64,000 nucleotides of DNA from Spirosoma pollinicola (GTDB lineage Bacteria; Bacteroidota; Bacteroidia; Cytophagales; Spirosomataceae). Below are positions 52,733 to 60,592 of the stretch, one piece after another. The stretch is from contig NZ_CP025096.1 of NCBI RefSeq assembly GCF_002831565.1, positions 3,511,027 through 3,575,026 of the forward strand, read 5' to 3'. The notes under the pieces were generated by a model that was given only the letters and a program-made list of their open reading frames with translations, was not told the origin of the DNA and made no database searches. Both the position numbers and the translations under genes were made by a program. How positions within the stretch are numbered: position 1 is the first letter of the stretch; every line of letters starts with the position of its first letter.

Positions 52733-53107
52733 ATGAAGCCCACTGACTCTGAACTAGAAATACTGCATATACTTTGGTTCAATGGCCCCAGCACAGTACG
52801 ACAAGTACACGAAAAGCTGAGCCAAAGCCGCGATATAGGGTATACAACGGCCTTAAAACTCATGCAGATTATGCACGAAAAGGGTTTTTTATCCCGCGAA
52901 GAAGATGCCCGCTCGCATACATACGCGGCCATCGTGAGCGAAGAAGATACCCAGCGCAATTTGGTGGATCGTTTTGTAGAAACGGCCTTTCGGGGTTCGG
53001 CGTCCAAATTAGTGATGCAGATATTGGGTCAGCATAAAGCCTCGCGGGAGGAACTGGATGAGATCAAGAAACTGCTGAATGATCTGAACCAGGATTTATC
53101 TGAATGA
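52733..53107 (+). CDS. BlaI/MecI/CopY family repressor
   Basis: 124-aa winged-helix repressor (LTDSELEILHILW-like start: PTDSELEILHILWFNGPSTVRQVHE), with recognition-helix region YTTALKLMQIMHEKGFL and a C-terminal dimerisation helix that relatives cleave when the M56 partner is activated (EELDEIKKLLNDL). Two operator dyads precede it. The M56 peptidase follows almost directly, with a GTG one base after the stop, implying coupled translation. Inferred role: repression of the operon until an extracytoplasmic signal triggers cleavage. Confidence 0.95.
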   Translation: MKPTDSELEILHILWFNGPSTVRQVHEKLSQSRDIGYTTALKLMQIMHEKGFLSREEDARSHTYAAIVSEEDTQRNLVDRFVETAFRGSASKLVMQILGQHKASREELDEIKKLLNDLNQDLSE

Positions 53108-53165
53108 GGTGATTTACCTGATTTTCTCAAACGAATATTTTTCTAAACCAACAGACAATACGTTT

Positions 53166-55364
53166 ATGAACGCTCTTGATTTCTTATCCAACCCGGTTGC
53201 CAATGCACTTGGCTGGACGTTGCTCCATGCCGTTTGGCAAGGATTTGCGCTGGTATTACCCATTGCGGTAGTTTTACACCTTTTGCGTAACCAGTCGAGT
53301 GAGTTGCGCTACCGCATAGGAACGCTGACTCTGTTAAGCCAGTTGCTGGTTTCTGCCATAACATTCGTGTGGTATTATAAACCATTGGCGGACACTTTTG
53401 CCCCCAATGCGGTCTCTATAAATGCATATGCACTACCCATTCGCTGGCAAGATGTAGCGAAAACGCTGCCCTGGCCCCAGCAAATGCAGCTTTTTCTGGA
53501 AAATCATTTAAGCCAGTTCGTCTTTATTTACCTGATTGGTGTAGCCCTTTTTGGGTTGCGATTGGCTGGTGGCTGGCTCTATTTACAACGGCTGATAAAA
53601 ACTGCCATGCATCCCTCAACAGCCGTCTGGATGCAACTTACCGAGCGACTTCGGTTAACGCTTGACGTTCGGGCTGTAGTCCAGGTGCGGGAATCGTCCC
53701 GTATTGCCGTGCCAATGGTTGTGGGTGTACTTAAGCCCGTTTTGTTATTGCCCGTTGCGCTGGTTACGAACCTGACAACGCGCCAGATAGAAGCTATTTT
53801 AGCCCATGAACTGGCGCACATTAAACGGCATGATTATGCCGTAAACCTATTGCAGTCGGTTGTGGAAGTACTTTATTTCTTCCATCCGGCTTTGTGGTGG
53901 CTGTCGGCGCGGGTACGTGAAGAGCGCGAACATTGCTGCGATGATCTGGCGGTGCAGGCTTGTGGTGGCGACGGGCGTATTCTGGCACAGGCGCTGGCTC
54001 GTGTTGAAGAATTGAGACTGACGGCAGTAAACTCGTCTCCTAAGCTCGCGATGGCATTTGCCACAAACCGCCAGCAACTATTGCATCGGGTACGGCGGAT
54101 GCTGGGCGTGCCATCGCGACCGTTTATCTCAAATGGTAGTTTGGCGGGGTTGACCCTGGCAACGATTCTACTAATGAGTGTGTCCGTTTATGCGGTTCAA
54201 AAACAGGATAAACCTAAACACAAAATCAGTCGGCCACATCCGGTATCGACGCGCAAACATAAAATTGACAGCGATTCAGAGTATGAAATGGTCGATAATC
54301 AAACGCTAAGTCGTATTATCTGGAAAGGACATAAACTATCTGCTGCCCGCATACAAAAATTACAGCATATACTTGATCAGGTTATGGCCGGACAACTGTC
54401 GCTCGACGACGTTTCACAACCCGACCGGGATATCCTGTTAACGATTATCGAAAAAAATAATGCGTTCGATCAGGGCATGGGGGCATTGGCGAATGGCTTA
54501 GCGCATATCGACTATAGCAATATCGTTGCGTCGGCATTAGCGGATGTGCCGCTTAGCCCGGACGGAACGGTGGAAGGATTAGCCAAGGTTGATTATAACA
54601 ACATTATTAAAGACGCTTTTTCTTCTTTGGCGCCCTCGAAATCGTTGCTCGATTCGCTCGACAAACAACGTCTCTCCCACCAACGCCAGCTAGACAGCTT
54701 AAGTCAGCTTACGGCTCAACGGTCAAAGCAAATGCAGACAATTCACCTCCAAATGGAAAAGCTCCGGTTTCCAATCGAAGAACTTCAGCGCAACCAGGAA
54801 GTACTCAACTGGCGGAAAGATAAACTGATGGAGCAACGTAACGCGCTGGTTGAAAAACACCAGAAACTACTGTATAACGATGGTAAGCAAAAACTAAGTC
54901 AGGACGACATCGAGAAGCAGTTAGCTACCCTTGAGCCGGAAATCAAAAAGCTGGAAGGTAATATGGAAGCATTGAACAAGCAGTTCGAAGCGATCAACGC
55001 AAAGGAAGACGAAGTTAAACTGCCGATGGAGAAATTAGAACGCGAATCGGAGCAACTGGAAGAGCAGATCAATAAACTTTCCGAGGAGGTTGACCGACAC
55101 GGTGATGGCATGGCTAGACTATTTCCGGAGCGACTGGAGCGTTTAGATAGAGTGGAAGCGCTGGAGTCGACTGAGCGTCCTCTTCGCATACCCCGCCCAC
55201 CAAAACCACCAAGAAGTGTGGCTCCGGCAGCACCTTCAGCACCCCTGCATGCAATGCCTGCGCTAACACCAGCCCCGGCTTTAGCACCAATGCGGAGCCG
55301 GGTGAATGTACCAAAAATACCTCGGACAATGCCGAAACCCGCCGTGGCACCAAAACCCGAGTAA
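53166..55364 (+). CDS. BlaR1-like M56 membrane peptidase with coiled-coil C-terminus
   Basis: 732-aa inner-membrane protein. About four transmembrane segments in the first 330 residues (LGWTLLHAVWQGFALVL; FVFIYLIGVALFGLRLAGG and others) flank the zinc site H214-E-L-A-H218 (LAHELAHIKRHD) and the helix EREHCCDDLAV. After about residue 345 there is no penicillin-binding sensor domain; instead a long charged coiled coil (about 490-650, words such as LEEQINKLSEEV) and a proline-rich tail (RPPKPPRSVAP...). Such proteins cleave the BlaI partner. The signal sensed here is unknown. The ATG at 53166 gives the typical M56 start; a GTG at 53109 is an alternative. Confidence 0.9.
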   Translation: MNALDFLSNPVANALGWTLLHAVWQGFALVLPIAVVLHLLRNQSSELRYRIGTLTLLSQLLVSAITFVWYYKPLADTFAPNAVSINAYALPIRWQDVAKTLPWPQQMQLFLENHLSQFVFIYLIGVALFGLRLAGGWLYLQRLIKTAMHPSTAVWMQLTERLRLTLDVRAVVQVRESSRIAVPMVVGVLKPVLLLPVALVTNLTTRQIEAILAHELAHIKRHDYAVNLLQSVVEVLYFFHPALWWLSARVREEREHCCDDLAVQACGGDGRILAQALARVEELRLTAVNSSPKLAMAFATNRQQLLHRVRRMLGVPSRPFISNGSLAGLTLATILLMSVSVYAVQKQDKPKHKISRPHPVSTRKHKIDSDSEYEMVDNQTLSRIIWKGHKLSAARIQKLQHILDQVMAGQLSLDDVSQPDRDILLTIIEKNNAFDQGMGALANGLAHIDYSNIVASALADVPLSPDGTVEGLAKVDYNNIIKDAFSSLAPSKSLLDSLDKQRLSHQRQLDSLSQLTAQRSKQMQTIHLQMEKLRFPIEELQRNQEVLNWRKDKLMEQRNALVEKHQKLLYNDGKQKLSQDDIEKQLATLEPEIKKLEGNMEALNKQFEAINAKEDEVKLPMEKLERESEQLEEQINKLSEEVDRHGDGMARLFPERLERLDRVEALESTERPLRIPRPPKPPRSVAPAAPSAPLHAMPALTPAPALAPMRSRVNVPKIPRTMPKPAVAPKPE

Positions 55365-55370
55365 TGTAAA

Positions 55371-55444
55371 CCGGGCGTCCCGTCCGGGTGTGAAAGGCGA
55401 AGCAACAACTGGCAACATGCTACACACCCGGACGGAACGCCCGG
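55371..55444. repeat. 22-bp hairpin CCGGGCGTxCCGTCCGGGTGTG type
   Basis: Arms 55371-55392 and 55423-55444 pair over 22 bases with one mismatch; the loop is 30 bases. It lies between the convergent ends of the M56 gene (55364) and the reductase gene (55453), starting seven bases after the first stop. Very GC-rich, unlike most of the other hairpins. Confidence 0.88.
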
Positions 55445-55452
55445 CACTACAC

Positions 55453-56523
55453 TTAGTCAATTTCAATAACGACGTCTCGCCCAACGGGGTGCGCCACGCA
55501 GGTAAGCACATAACCGGCTTTTAATTCGGATTCTGACAGGCCGTCTTCTTCATCTAATTTTACCTTACCAGACGTACACTTGCCCAGGCAGGCTGTACAC
55601 ATACCCGCCTGACAGGAATAAGGCAAGTCAATATCCAGGTCCAAAGCAGCCTCCAGAATGGTCTGGTGCGGAGCTACGGCAAACTTATACTCACTGCCTT
55701 CATACAAAATCGTCACTTCGGGAGAACCACTGTCGGCGGCTGTAACCGGCTCTTCAACCACTTCACCAGCGGCAACAGGCGCCGAGACATAACTCTCTTT
55801 ATGGACACGCTCCGTGGGAACACCCACCAGCGACAAAGCCGCACGGGCCTCAGCCATCATGCCATCGGGACCACAGAGGTAAACACTCGCATTCTTCAAG
55901 TCGGCACTGGGGACCTGGTCGAACAGTTTGGTTAACGTGTGTTGATTTAACCGACCTTCGGCTCCTGTCCAGCCCGGCGAGGGTTGGCTCAGGATGTGGC
56001 TTACCTGAAAGCGCGACTTTCCGTAGGCCTGTTCCATCGCATCCAGATGGTCCTTGTAAATAATAGACTCCTGGTTACGGTTTCCGTAAATGAGCCATAC
56101 GCGGCTGTTTGGCTCAACGTGTAACGCCGATTTAGCCATCGAAAACAGCGGTGTAATGCCGCTACCCGCACCAATGAGTATAATAGTCCGGCGGTTTTGC
56201 GGTTCAAGTTTGGGAACAAACGTACCCATCGGCTCCAGCGATTCGATAATGTCGCCCGGCTTGATACGGTCAAAAAGATAATTGGAAGCCAACCCGCCCG
56301 GCACGCGTTTTACCGATACAGATAACGATACATCAACGTGGGGCGATGAGGCCATTGAGTAGGACCGACGCACCTTTTGACCATTGACGTTGAGTAAGAA
56401 GGTCAGAAACTGACCGGGTTGATACCGAATTTCTTCACTGATGGGGTGCCAGAAACTTATTGTTACAGCGTCGGCCGTTTCCCGGTCGACGTCTTTTACT
56501 TTCAAAAAATAACGATTTGCCAT
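55453..56523 (-). CDS. PaaE-like ferredoxin-NAD(P) reductase with 2Fe-2S domain
   Basis: 356-aa electron-transfer protein. FAD binding RRSYSMASSP (about 52-61), NAD(P) binding GAGSGITPLFSMAK (about 118-131) and LCGPDGMM. The C-terminal plant-type ferredoxin domain has C-x4-C-x2-C (CQAGMCTAC) and the distant Cys in VLTCVAHP. This layout matches PaaE of phenylacetyl-CoA oxygenase and related reductases that feed electrons to oxygenases or desaturases. No oxygenase component is nearby, so the partner is not identified. The start is the first ATG. Confidence 0.93.
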   Translation of the reverse strand: MANRYFLKVKDVDRETADAVTISFWHPISEEIRYQPGQFLTFLLNVNGQKVRRSYSMASSPHVDVSLSVSVKRVPGGLASNYLFDRIKPGDIIESLEPMGTFVPKLEPQNRRTIILIGAGSGITPLFSMAKSALHVEPNSRVWLIYGNRNQESIIYKDHLDAMEQAYGKSRFQVSHILSQPSPGWTGAEGRLNQHTLTKLFDQVPSADLKNASVYLCGPDGMMAEARAALSLVGVPTERVHKESYVSAPVAAGEVVEEPVTAADSGSPEVTILYEGSEYKFAVAPHQTILEAALDLDIDLPYSCQAGMCTACLGKCTSGKVKLDEEDGLSESELKAGYVLTCVAHPVGRDVVIEID

Positions 56524-56655
56524 TACTATCCAGATTGTCTTTCAACACAGAACGAACGATAAACGAGTGGAGTTACGCTGCGTTCCAGTTATGTAAGCTA
56601 CCCGTTCTTTTCGTTGACTGCTTTTTCGACAAAGGTACAAGTGAACAATGGGAAC

Positions 56656-57501
56656 TTACCTCTTTTTGTAAAAATCAACTAACTCGTCGGCAGGGGCTTT
56701 GTTAATACGACCCATTGTTAAGCCTGTTTGTTTAACCGCCTGACGCAGAGGCTCGGCAAAATAATAGGCAATTGACCCTACAAAATGAACGGGCCATTGT
56801 TCAGCTTCGGGAAAACGCTTCACGTAGGTTGTCAAAAAAAGTGTAAATGCGTCGGTTACAAGGTTGTCGATATAGGGGTGTGCCAGATGATCGGACAGGA
56901 AGGGCGTGAATGAGGCAAAATAGCGATTTGGGAAAGGTTTTTGATAGGCGTTCTCCAGTAACGTTGCCCGATCGAGGGCGTAACGCAACCGAAAATCGTC
57001 GCGAAGTTCATTGGGAAGTCGTTCCTGAAAAAAGTCCCGAACCAGCGTTTTACCAAGATAGCCACCGCTTCCTTCATCGCCCAGCCAGAAACCCAGCGAC
57101 TGAATACCCCGGATAATTTCAGAGCCATCATAACAACAGGCATTGGCACCTGTTCCGAGAATACAAACAATGCCCGCCTGATGCCCCACCGCAGCCCGGG
57201 CAGCTCCCAGCATATCGCTGTTTACCTCAATGGTTTGTAGACCCGGCAATACGGCTTGTAACCCATCGGCAATGATGTGGTTCACCGATGGGCCAGTGCA
57301 ACCTGTTCCATAATAAAATACGTCTGTTACCAGCGCCCCGTTTAGGTGAGGCAGCAGTTGCGCTTCTAAGACAGCCGCTATTTGTTGGGCATTTTGATAA
57401 TATGGATTGAAGCCATCCGTTTGAATAGCAAGGATCTGACCTTCATCGGAAACAAGTCGCCAGTCGGTTTTAGTTGAGCCACTATCAGCGATTAAAAGCA
57501 T
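56656..57501 (-). CDS. BadF/BadG-type sugar kinase (N-acetylglucosamine kinase-like)
   Basis: 281-aa ASKHA-fold kinase. Phosphate-binding and adenosine motifs are present: DSGSTKTDW near the start, GTGCTGPS, ILGTGANACCYDG, and LGDEGSGGYLGK, as in human-type N-acetylglucosamine kinase and its Bacteroidota relatives. It probably phosphorylates an amino sugar recovered from cell-wall or glycan breakdown, which would fit the GH3 enzyme elsewhere in the window. The ATG at 57501 (MLLIADSGS) is chosen over one six codons upstream. Confidence 0.9.
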   Translation of the reverse strand: MLLIADSGSTKTDWRLVSDEGQILAIQTDGFNPYYQNAQQIAAVLEAQLLPHLNGALVTDVFYYGTGCTGPSVNHIIADGLQAVLPGLQTIEVNSDMLGAARAAVGHQAGIVCILGTGANACCYDGSEIIRGIQSLGFWLGDEGSGGYLGKTLVRDFFQERLPNELRDDFRLRYALDRATLLENAYQKPFPNRYFASFTPFLSDHLAHPYIDNLVTDAFTLFLTTYVKRFPEAEQWPVHFVGSIAYYFAEPLRQAVKQTGLTMGRINKAPADELVDFYKKR

Positions 57502-57559
57502 ATTTTGTGTCAAGTACAAGCGTTGCGGTTTCAGGTTTGAATAGCTTCAACATGAAACC

Positions 57560-57808
57560 TTAAATTAGTTTGCCAACAGCGGTAAATCGGGTAAAAACGC
57601 CGTTGGTGTGGGGTGCATCGACAAGTTCGTCGGTGAGATCCTGCCCGGCCCAGTGTTCATAATGCTTGCCATTTCGCCAAAGCCGTGAGGCCGACAGGTC
57701 GTAGATAATGCCATTAAACGCGCACCAGATTTCGTCGCGATCCTGCCCATTACGCAGGGCCAACTGCGAACGGGTGTACACAGGCAGCGGTATTTCATTG
57801 ATCGGCAT
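57560..57808 (-). CDS. Cytochrome b5-like heme-binding domain protein
   Basis: 82-aa protein containing only a cytochrome b5-like domain: YTRSQLALRNGQDRDEIWCA, FNGIIYDLSASRLWRNGKHY, and DAPHTN supply the usual b5 pattern, with H in GKHYEHW and H in DAPH as candidate ligands. The standard HPGG motif is absent, so it belongs to the steroid/heme-binding side branch and heme binding is not certain. It lies upstream of the kinase gene, with 58 bases between, on the same strand. Confidence 0.82.
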   Translation of the reverse strand: MPINEIPLPVYTRSQLALRNGQDRDEIWCAFNGIIYDLSASRLWRNGKHYEHWAGQDLTDELVDAPHTNGVFTRFTAVGKLI

Positions 57809-57916
57809 TAAGCGTCCATTTAGTCAAACAACTATGATTATTAAGTATCATTTTGTGAGTGAGAACAAAATTAACGTAACTTTAGCCACTTCTGATTCTA
57901 TTGCATTTGATTAACC

Positions 57917-58363
57917 ATGAGAAAGACTCATTCTATCGCTTTTCTTTCGCTAGTAACCCTGTTTTGTGCTCTAATAGGCTGTAAGGGCAATAAAGTAGCT
58001 CCTGTTTCGGAGCGAATCGCCAAAGTCTGGTCGGCGAGCAAAGTAGACGAGAACAAAGTAACGGTCTACACCAAAGCCGGAACAGCAAACGTTCGTAACT
58101 ACACTGCCTTTAGGCTTGACCTGAGTGCGGCACCTACAGTTAAATACACTGATTTCGACAATAATACATTCGTCGGAAAGTATTCTGTTCCATCAGATAC
58201 GCGCCTTGTTCTGACAGAGTTAACTCCTTCGCCAACGGGTGCTAATGGCACAATTGAGTTCACGATCAATTCAATTGACGACAATACCCTGAGCCTGTCC
58301 CGTACTACAGCCAGTCAGAAAACGGGCGGCACAACAAATGATTACACGTTGACGAATCCATAA
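57917..58363 (+). CDS. Lipoprotein, hypothetical
   Basis: 148-aa predicted lipoprotein (MRKTHSIAFLSLVTLFCALIGC, lipobox LIGC). The mature part is beta-rich (WSASKVDENKVTVYTKAG, SDTRLVLTELTPSPTGANG) and resembles small lipocalin-like or DUF5004-type proteins in style, without a specific match. It stands alone, divergent from the b5 gene, and has a proper terminator at 58385. Confidence 0.8.
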   Translation: MRKTHSIAFLSLVTLFCALIGCKGNKVAPVSERIAKVWSASKVDENKVTVYTKAGTANVRNYTAFRLDLSAAPTVKYTDFDNNTFVGKYSVPSDTRLVLTELTPSPTGANGTIEFTINSIDDNTLSLSRTTASQKTGGTTNDYTLTNP

Positions 58364-58384
58364 GGGTTCCGTAAACCAATTCAT

Positions 58385-58424
58385 AAAAAAAGCCGTTCCG
58401 TATGTCAATCGGAGCGGCTTTTTT
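58385..58424. terminator. Terminator after the lipoprotein gene
   Basis: A7-GCCGTTCCG (58385-58400) pairs with CGGAGCGGCTTTTTT (58410-58424), one G-T pair, 9-base loop, 21 bases after the stop. It immediately precedes the next hairpin, which starts at 58432. Confidence 0.88.
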
Positions 58425-58431
58425 GTGGCCA

Positions 58432-58493
58432 TACCCACGGGCTTCAGTCCGTATTTTTTAGTTGTTACCAACACGGACTGAAGCCCGTGGGTA
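58432..58493. repeat. 21-bp perfect hairpin ahead of thiL
   Basis: Arms TACCCACGGGCTTCAGTCCG(T) at 58432-58452 and 58473-58493 pair perfectly over 21 bases, extending by five more with two mismatches; the spacer is 20 bases. It sits between a terminator and thiL, so it cannot be needed to end the lipoprotein transcript and would lie in the thiL leader or promoter region. Confidence 0.9.
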
Positions 58494-58531
58494 CAGCCAT
58501 GAAAAAGCCGGGCCGCATTAATTAATACATA

Positions 58532-59551
58532 ATGACTGATCTCAATAAAATCGGTGAAATTGGCTTGATCGAGCGTATTCGGCAAGCAACAACAGCACCC
58601 GCTCATTCGGAAACGGTACGTGGTATTGGCGACGATGCCGCCGTATTCGACTGGGGCGACAACTATGGTTTACTCTCTACAGATATGCTGGTTGAGGGCA
58701 TCCATTTCGATTTGACTTACGTTCCCTTAAAGCATCTGGGCTACAAAGCCGTCACCTTTGGCGTTTCGGATATTGCCGCCATGAATGGCCTACCTATTCA
58801 GCTAACGGTTAGTATTGGCCTTAGCAGCCGATTCCCGGTCGAAGCCATCGACGAATTGTATGAGGGAATTCGGGCAGCCTGCGAAGCCTATAACGTCGAT
58901 TTAGTGGGGGGAGATACTACAGCCTCACGGTCGGGACTTATTATCTCGGTGTCGGTGGTGGGCAAAGTTGCCAAAGACCAGATTACATACCGTAACACCG
59001 CCCAGGCCAATGATGTCATTTGCGTTACCGGCGATTTGGGAGCGGCTTACCTGGGCCTTCAACTATTGGAACGCGAAAAGCAAGTCTATCTGGCCGACCC
59101 CAACATGCAGCCAAGCCTGTCTGAAGAACGGGCTTACCTGGTTCAACGTCAACTCCGCCCCGACGCCCGCACCGACATTGTTCACGAACTCCGCGATCTG
59201 GGTATTCGCCCTACATCAATGATCGACATTTCGGATGGTCTGGCTTCGGAATTGCTACACCTATGCCACCAGTCGGGTACGGGCGCAGTGATTTTCGATG
59301 AAAATATTCCCATTGATGACCAGACGCACCTTGCCGCCGACGAGTTTAAGATCAGCCCGATAACGGCGGCTCTGAATGGGGGCGAAGATTACGAACTCCT
59401 GTTCACTGTTCGTCCGCAGGAGTTTGAGGCACTATCCGTGAACTCAAGAATCACGGCAATTGGCTACATGACAGCGAATCCCGCCCAAATTGTACTGTCG
59501 ACCAAAGCCGGTCAACAAACCACTATTCGGGCGCAAGGCTGGAATCAGTAA
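58532..59551 (+). CDS. thiL: Thiamine-monophosphate kinase
   Basis: 339-aa kinase that phosphorylates thiamine monophosphate to the active diphosphate, using ATP and Mg. Motifs: GIGDDAAVFD, STDMLVEGIHFD, GGDTTASRSG, VTGDLGAAYLGL, DISDGLASEL and NGGEDYELLF, all in the order of the PurM-like family. The start is the first ATG and the length is standard. No TPP riboswitch was recognised upstream. The product supplies the cofactor used by MenD and others. Confidence 0.96.
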   Translation: MTDLNKIGEIGLIERIRQATTAPAHSETVRGIGDDAAVFDWGDNYGLLSTDMLVEGIHFDLTYVPLKHLGYKAVTFGVSDIAAMNGLPIQLTVSIGLSSRFPVEAIDELYEGIRAACEAYNVDLVGGDTTASRSGLIISVSVVGKVAKDQITYRNTAQANDVICVTGDLGAAYLGLQLLEREKQVYLADPNMQPSLSEERAYLVQRQLRPDARTDIVHELRDLGIRPTSMIDISDGLASELLHLCHQSGTGAVIFDENIPIDDQTHLAADEFKISPITAALNGGEDYELLFTVRPQEFEALSVNSRITAIGYMTANPAQIVLSTKAGQQTTIRAQGWNQ

Positions 59552-59669
59552 TCTGGCGCGGGTATTTACCCGTGCCTTTTTATTTTGTCAGCATTCGCTG
59601 ACACAGGAAAAGACAACCGTCAGCGAATGCTGACAAAATAAAAAGGCACGGGTAAATACCCGCGCCAGA
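59552..59669. repeat. 51-bp perfect inverted repeat after thiL
   Basis: Arms 59552-59602 and 59619-59669 are perfectly complementary over 51 bases, spacer 16 bases. It starts on the base after the thiL stop and ends four bases before the next ATG, so the hairpin is the whole intergenic region. Nested palindromes lie inside each arm: GGGTATTTACCC and GTCAGCATTCGCTGAC. Each could form its own smaller stem. Confidence 0.96.
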
Positions 59670-59673
59670 AAGA

Positions 59674-60495
59674 ATGCAAAAACGAGTTCGGTTTGATTTT
59701 GAGTTATACTTCACCAACGGCGGTAGCTTGAAAGGTGAAGATTTTCTGTTGGATATTGATGGCGACGACATCTCCGATCAGGCATTGGCTGATTATGTCA
59801 TTGCTGATCTGCGTCTGCTCATGGTTGGCCAAACCAGGATTCTTAACAAAGAAATCATTATCGAAGCTCACAAGAGAGCCCCAACTCAAGAGACTGGGCA
59901 GCGAAGTCGGTTAGTCGATTTGAGTCATACGATTGAAGATGGTTATGAAGCTGGCACTGAGTTTCAGATTGGCAAAATTGAGATGGTAACCAACACCGGC
60001 ACCTATCTGGATTGTCCTTTTCACCGGTATGAGAACGGTAAAGATTTGTCAGAGATTGGACTGGATGCATTCACCGACCTCGAAGGAACCGTAATTCATG
60101 TACCGCATACCGACACACTGGCCATTACGGAAACACACGTACACGGCTACAAAGTTAGGAATCGGGCAGTACTGATTCACACGGGCTGGGCTGAATTCTG
60201 GAACACCGAAGCCTATTACGAAAACCATCCGTTTCTAACAGCTGGTGCTGCAGCCTACCTGCGGGATTGTGGCGCAAAATTAGTTGGCATCGACTCGCAC
60301 AACATTGACGACACGCGTGGCAACAGTCGTCCGGTACATACTACGTTGCTGGGGGCCGAGGTTCTGATTGTCGAGCATCTGTGCAACCTGTCTTTACTTC
60401 CCACAACTGGCTTTACGTTTAGTGCTACACCACCCAAATTCAAAGGCGTTGGTACGTTTCCGGTTCGGGCACTCGCGAAGGTTTTGATTGGTTGA
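59674..60495 (+). CDS. Cyclase-family protein with N-terminal extension and altered metal motif
   Basis: 273-aa protein of the kynurenine formamidase/isatin hydrolase-like cyclase family. The first 70 residues form a distinct alpha-beta extension (VRFDFELYFTNGGSLKGEDF, DYVIADLRLLMVG). The metal-binding signature HxGTHxDxPxH appears as N107-T-G-T-Y111-L-D113-C-P-F-H117, so the two first histidines are replaced by Asn and Tyr. The second signature (GIDSHNIDDT, VEHLCNL) is kept. The substrate is therefore uncertain. The ATG lies four bases after the 51-bp-arm hairpin. Confidence 0.82.
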   Translation: MQKRVRFDFELYFTNGGSLKGEDFLLDIDGDDISDQALADYVIADLRLLMVGQTRILNKEIIIEAHKRAPTQETGQRSRLVDLSHTIEDGYEAGTEFQIGKIEMVTNTGTYLDCPFHRYENGKDLSEIGLDAFTDLEGTVIHVPHTDTLAITETHVHGYKVRNRAVLIHTGWAEFWNTEAYYENHPFLTAGAAAYLRDCGAKLVGIDSHNIDDTRGNSRPVHTTLLGAEVLIVEHLCNLSLLPTTGFTFSATPPKFKGVGTFPVRALAKVLIG

Positions 60496-60592
60496 TTGGT
60501 GAATTAGTGTAGTGGTTAATTGGTGTAGTACTTAATTGAGTAGTCCAGTGATGGTTACACTAATCAACTACTCCACTACTTACCACTTTACT
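60494..60592. repeat. Imperfect hairpin GTGTAGTGG/TTAATTGG type
   Basis: Begins at the stop of the cyclase gene. The left arm (about 60498-60535) and right arm (about 60553-60592) pair at about 80 percent over 32 bases; nearly all differences are transitions that keep G-T pairing in RNA on one strand. It separates the cyclase gene from the convergent beta-lactamase gene (stop 60588) and overlaps that stop by a few bases. Confidence 0.75.

Noticed and set aside
58364..58531. TPP riboswitch before thiL
   Set aside because: The conserved CTGAGA and ACCTGATCTGGATAAT-like blocks are absent. The gap is filled by a terminator and a hairpin.
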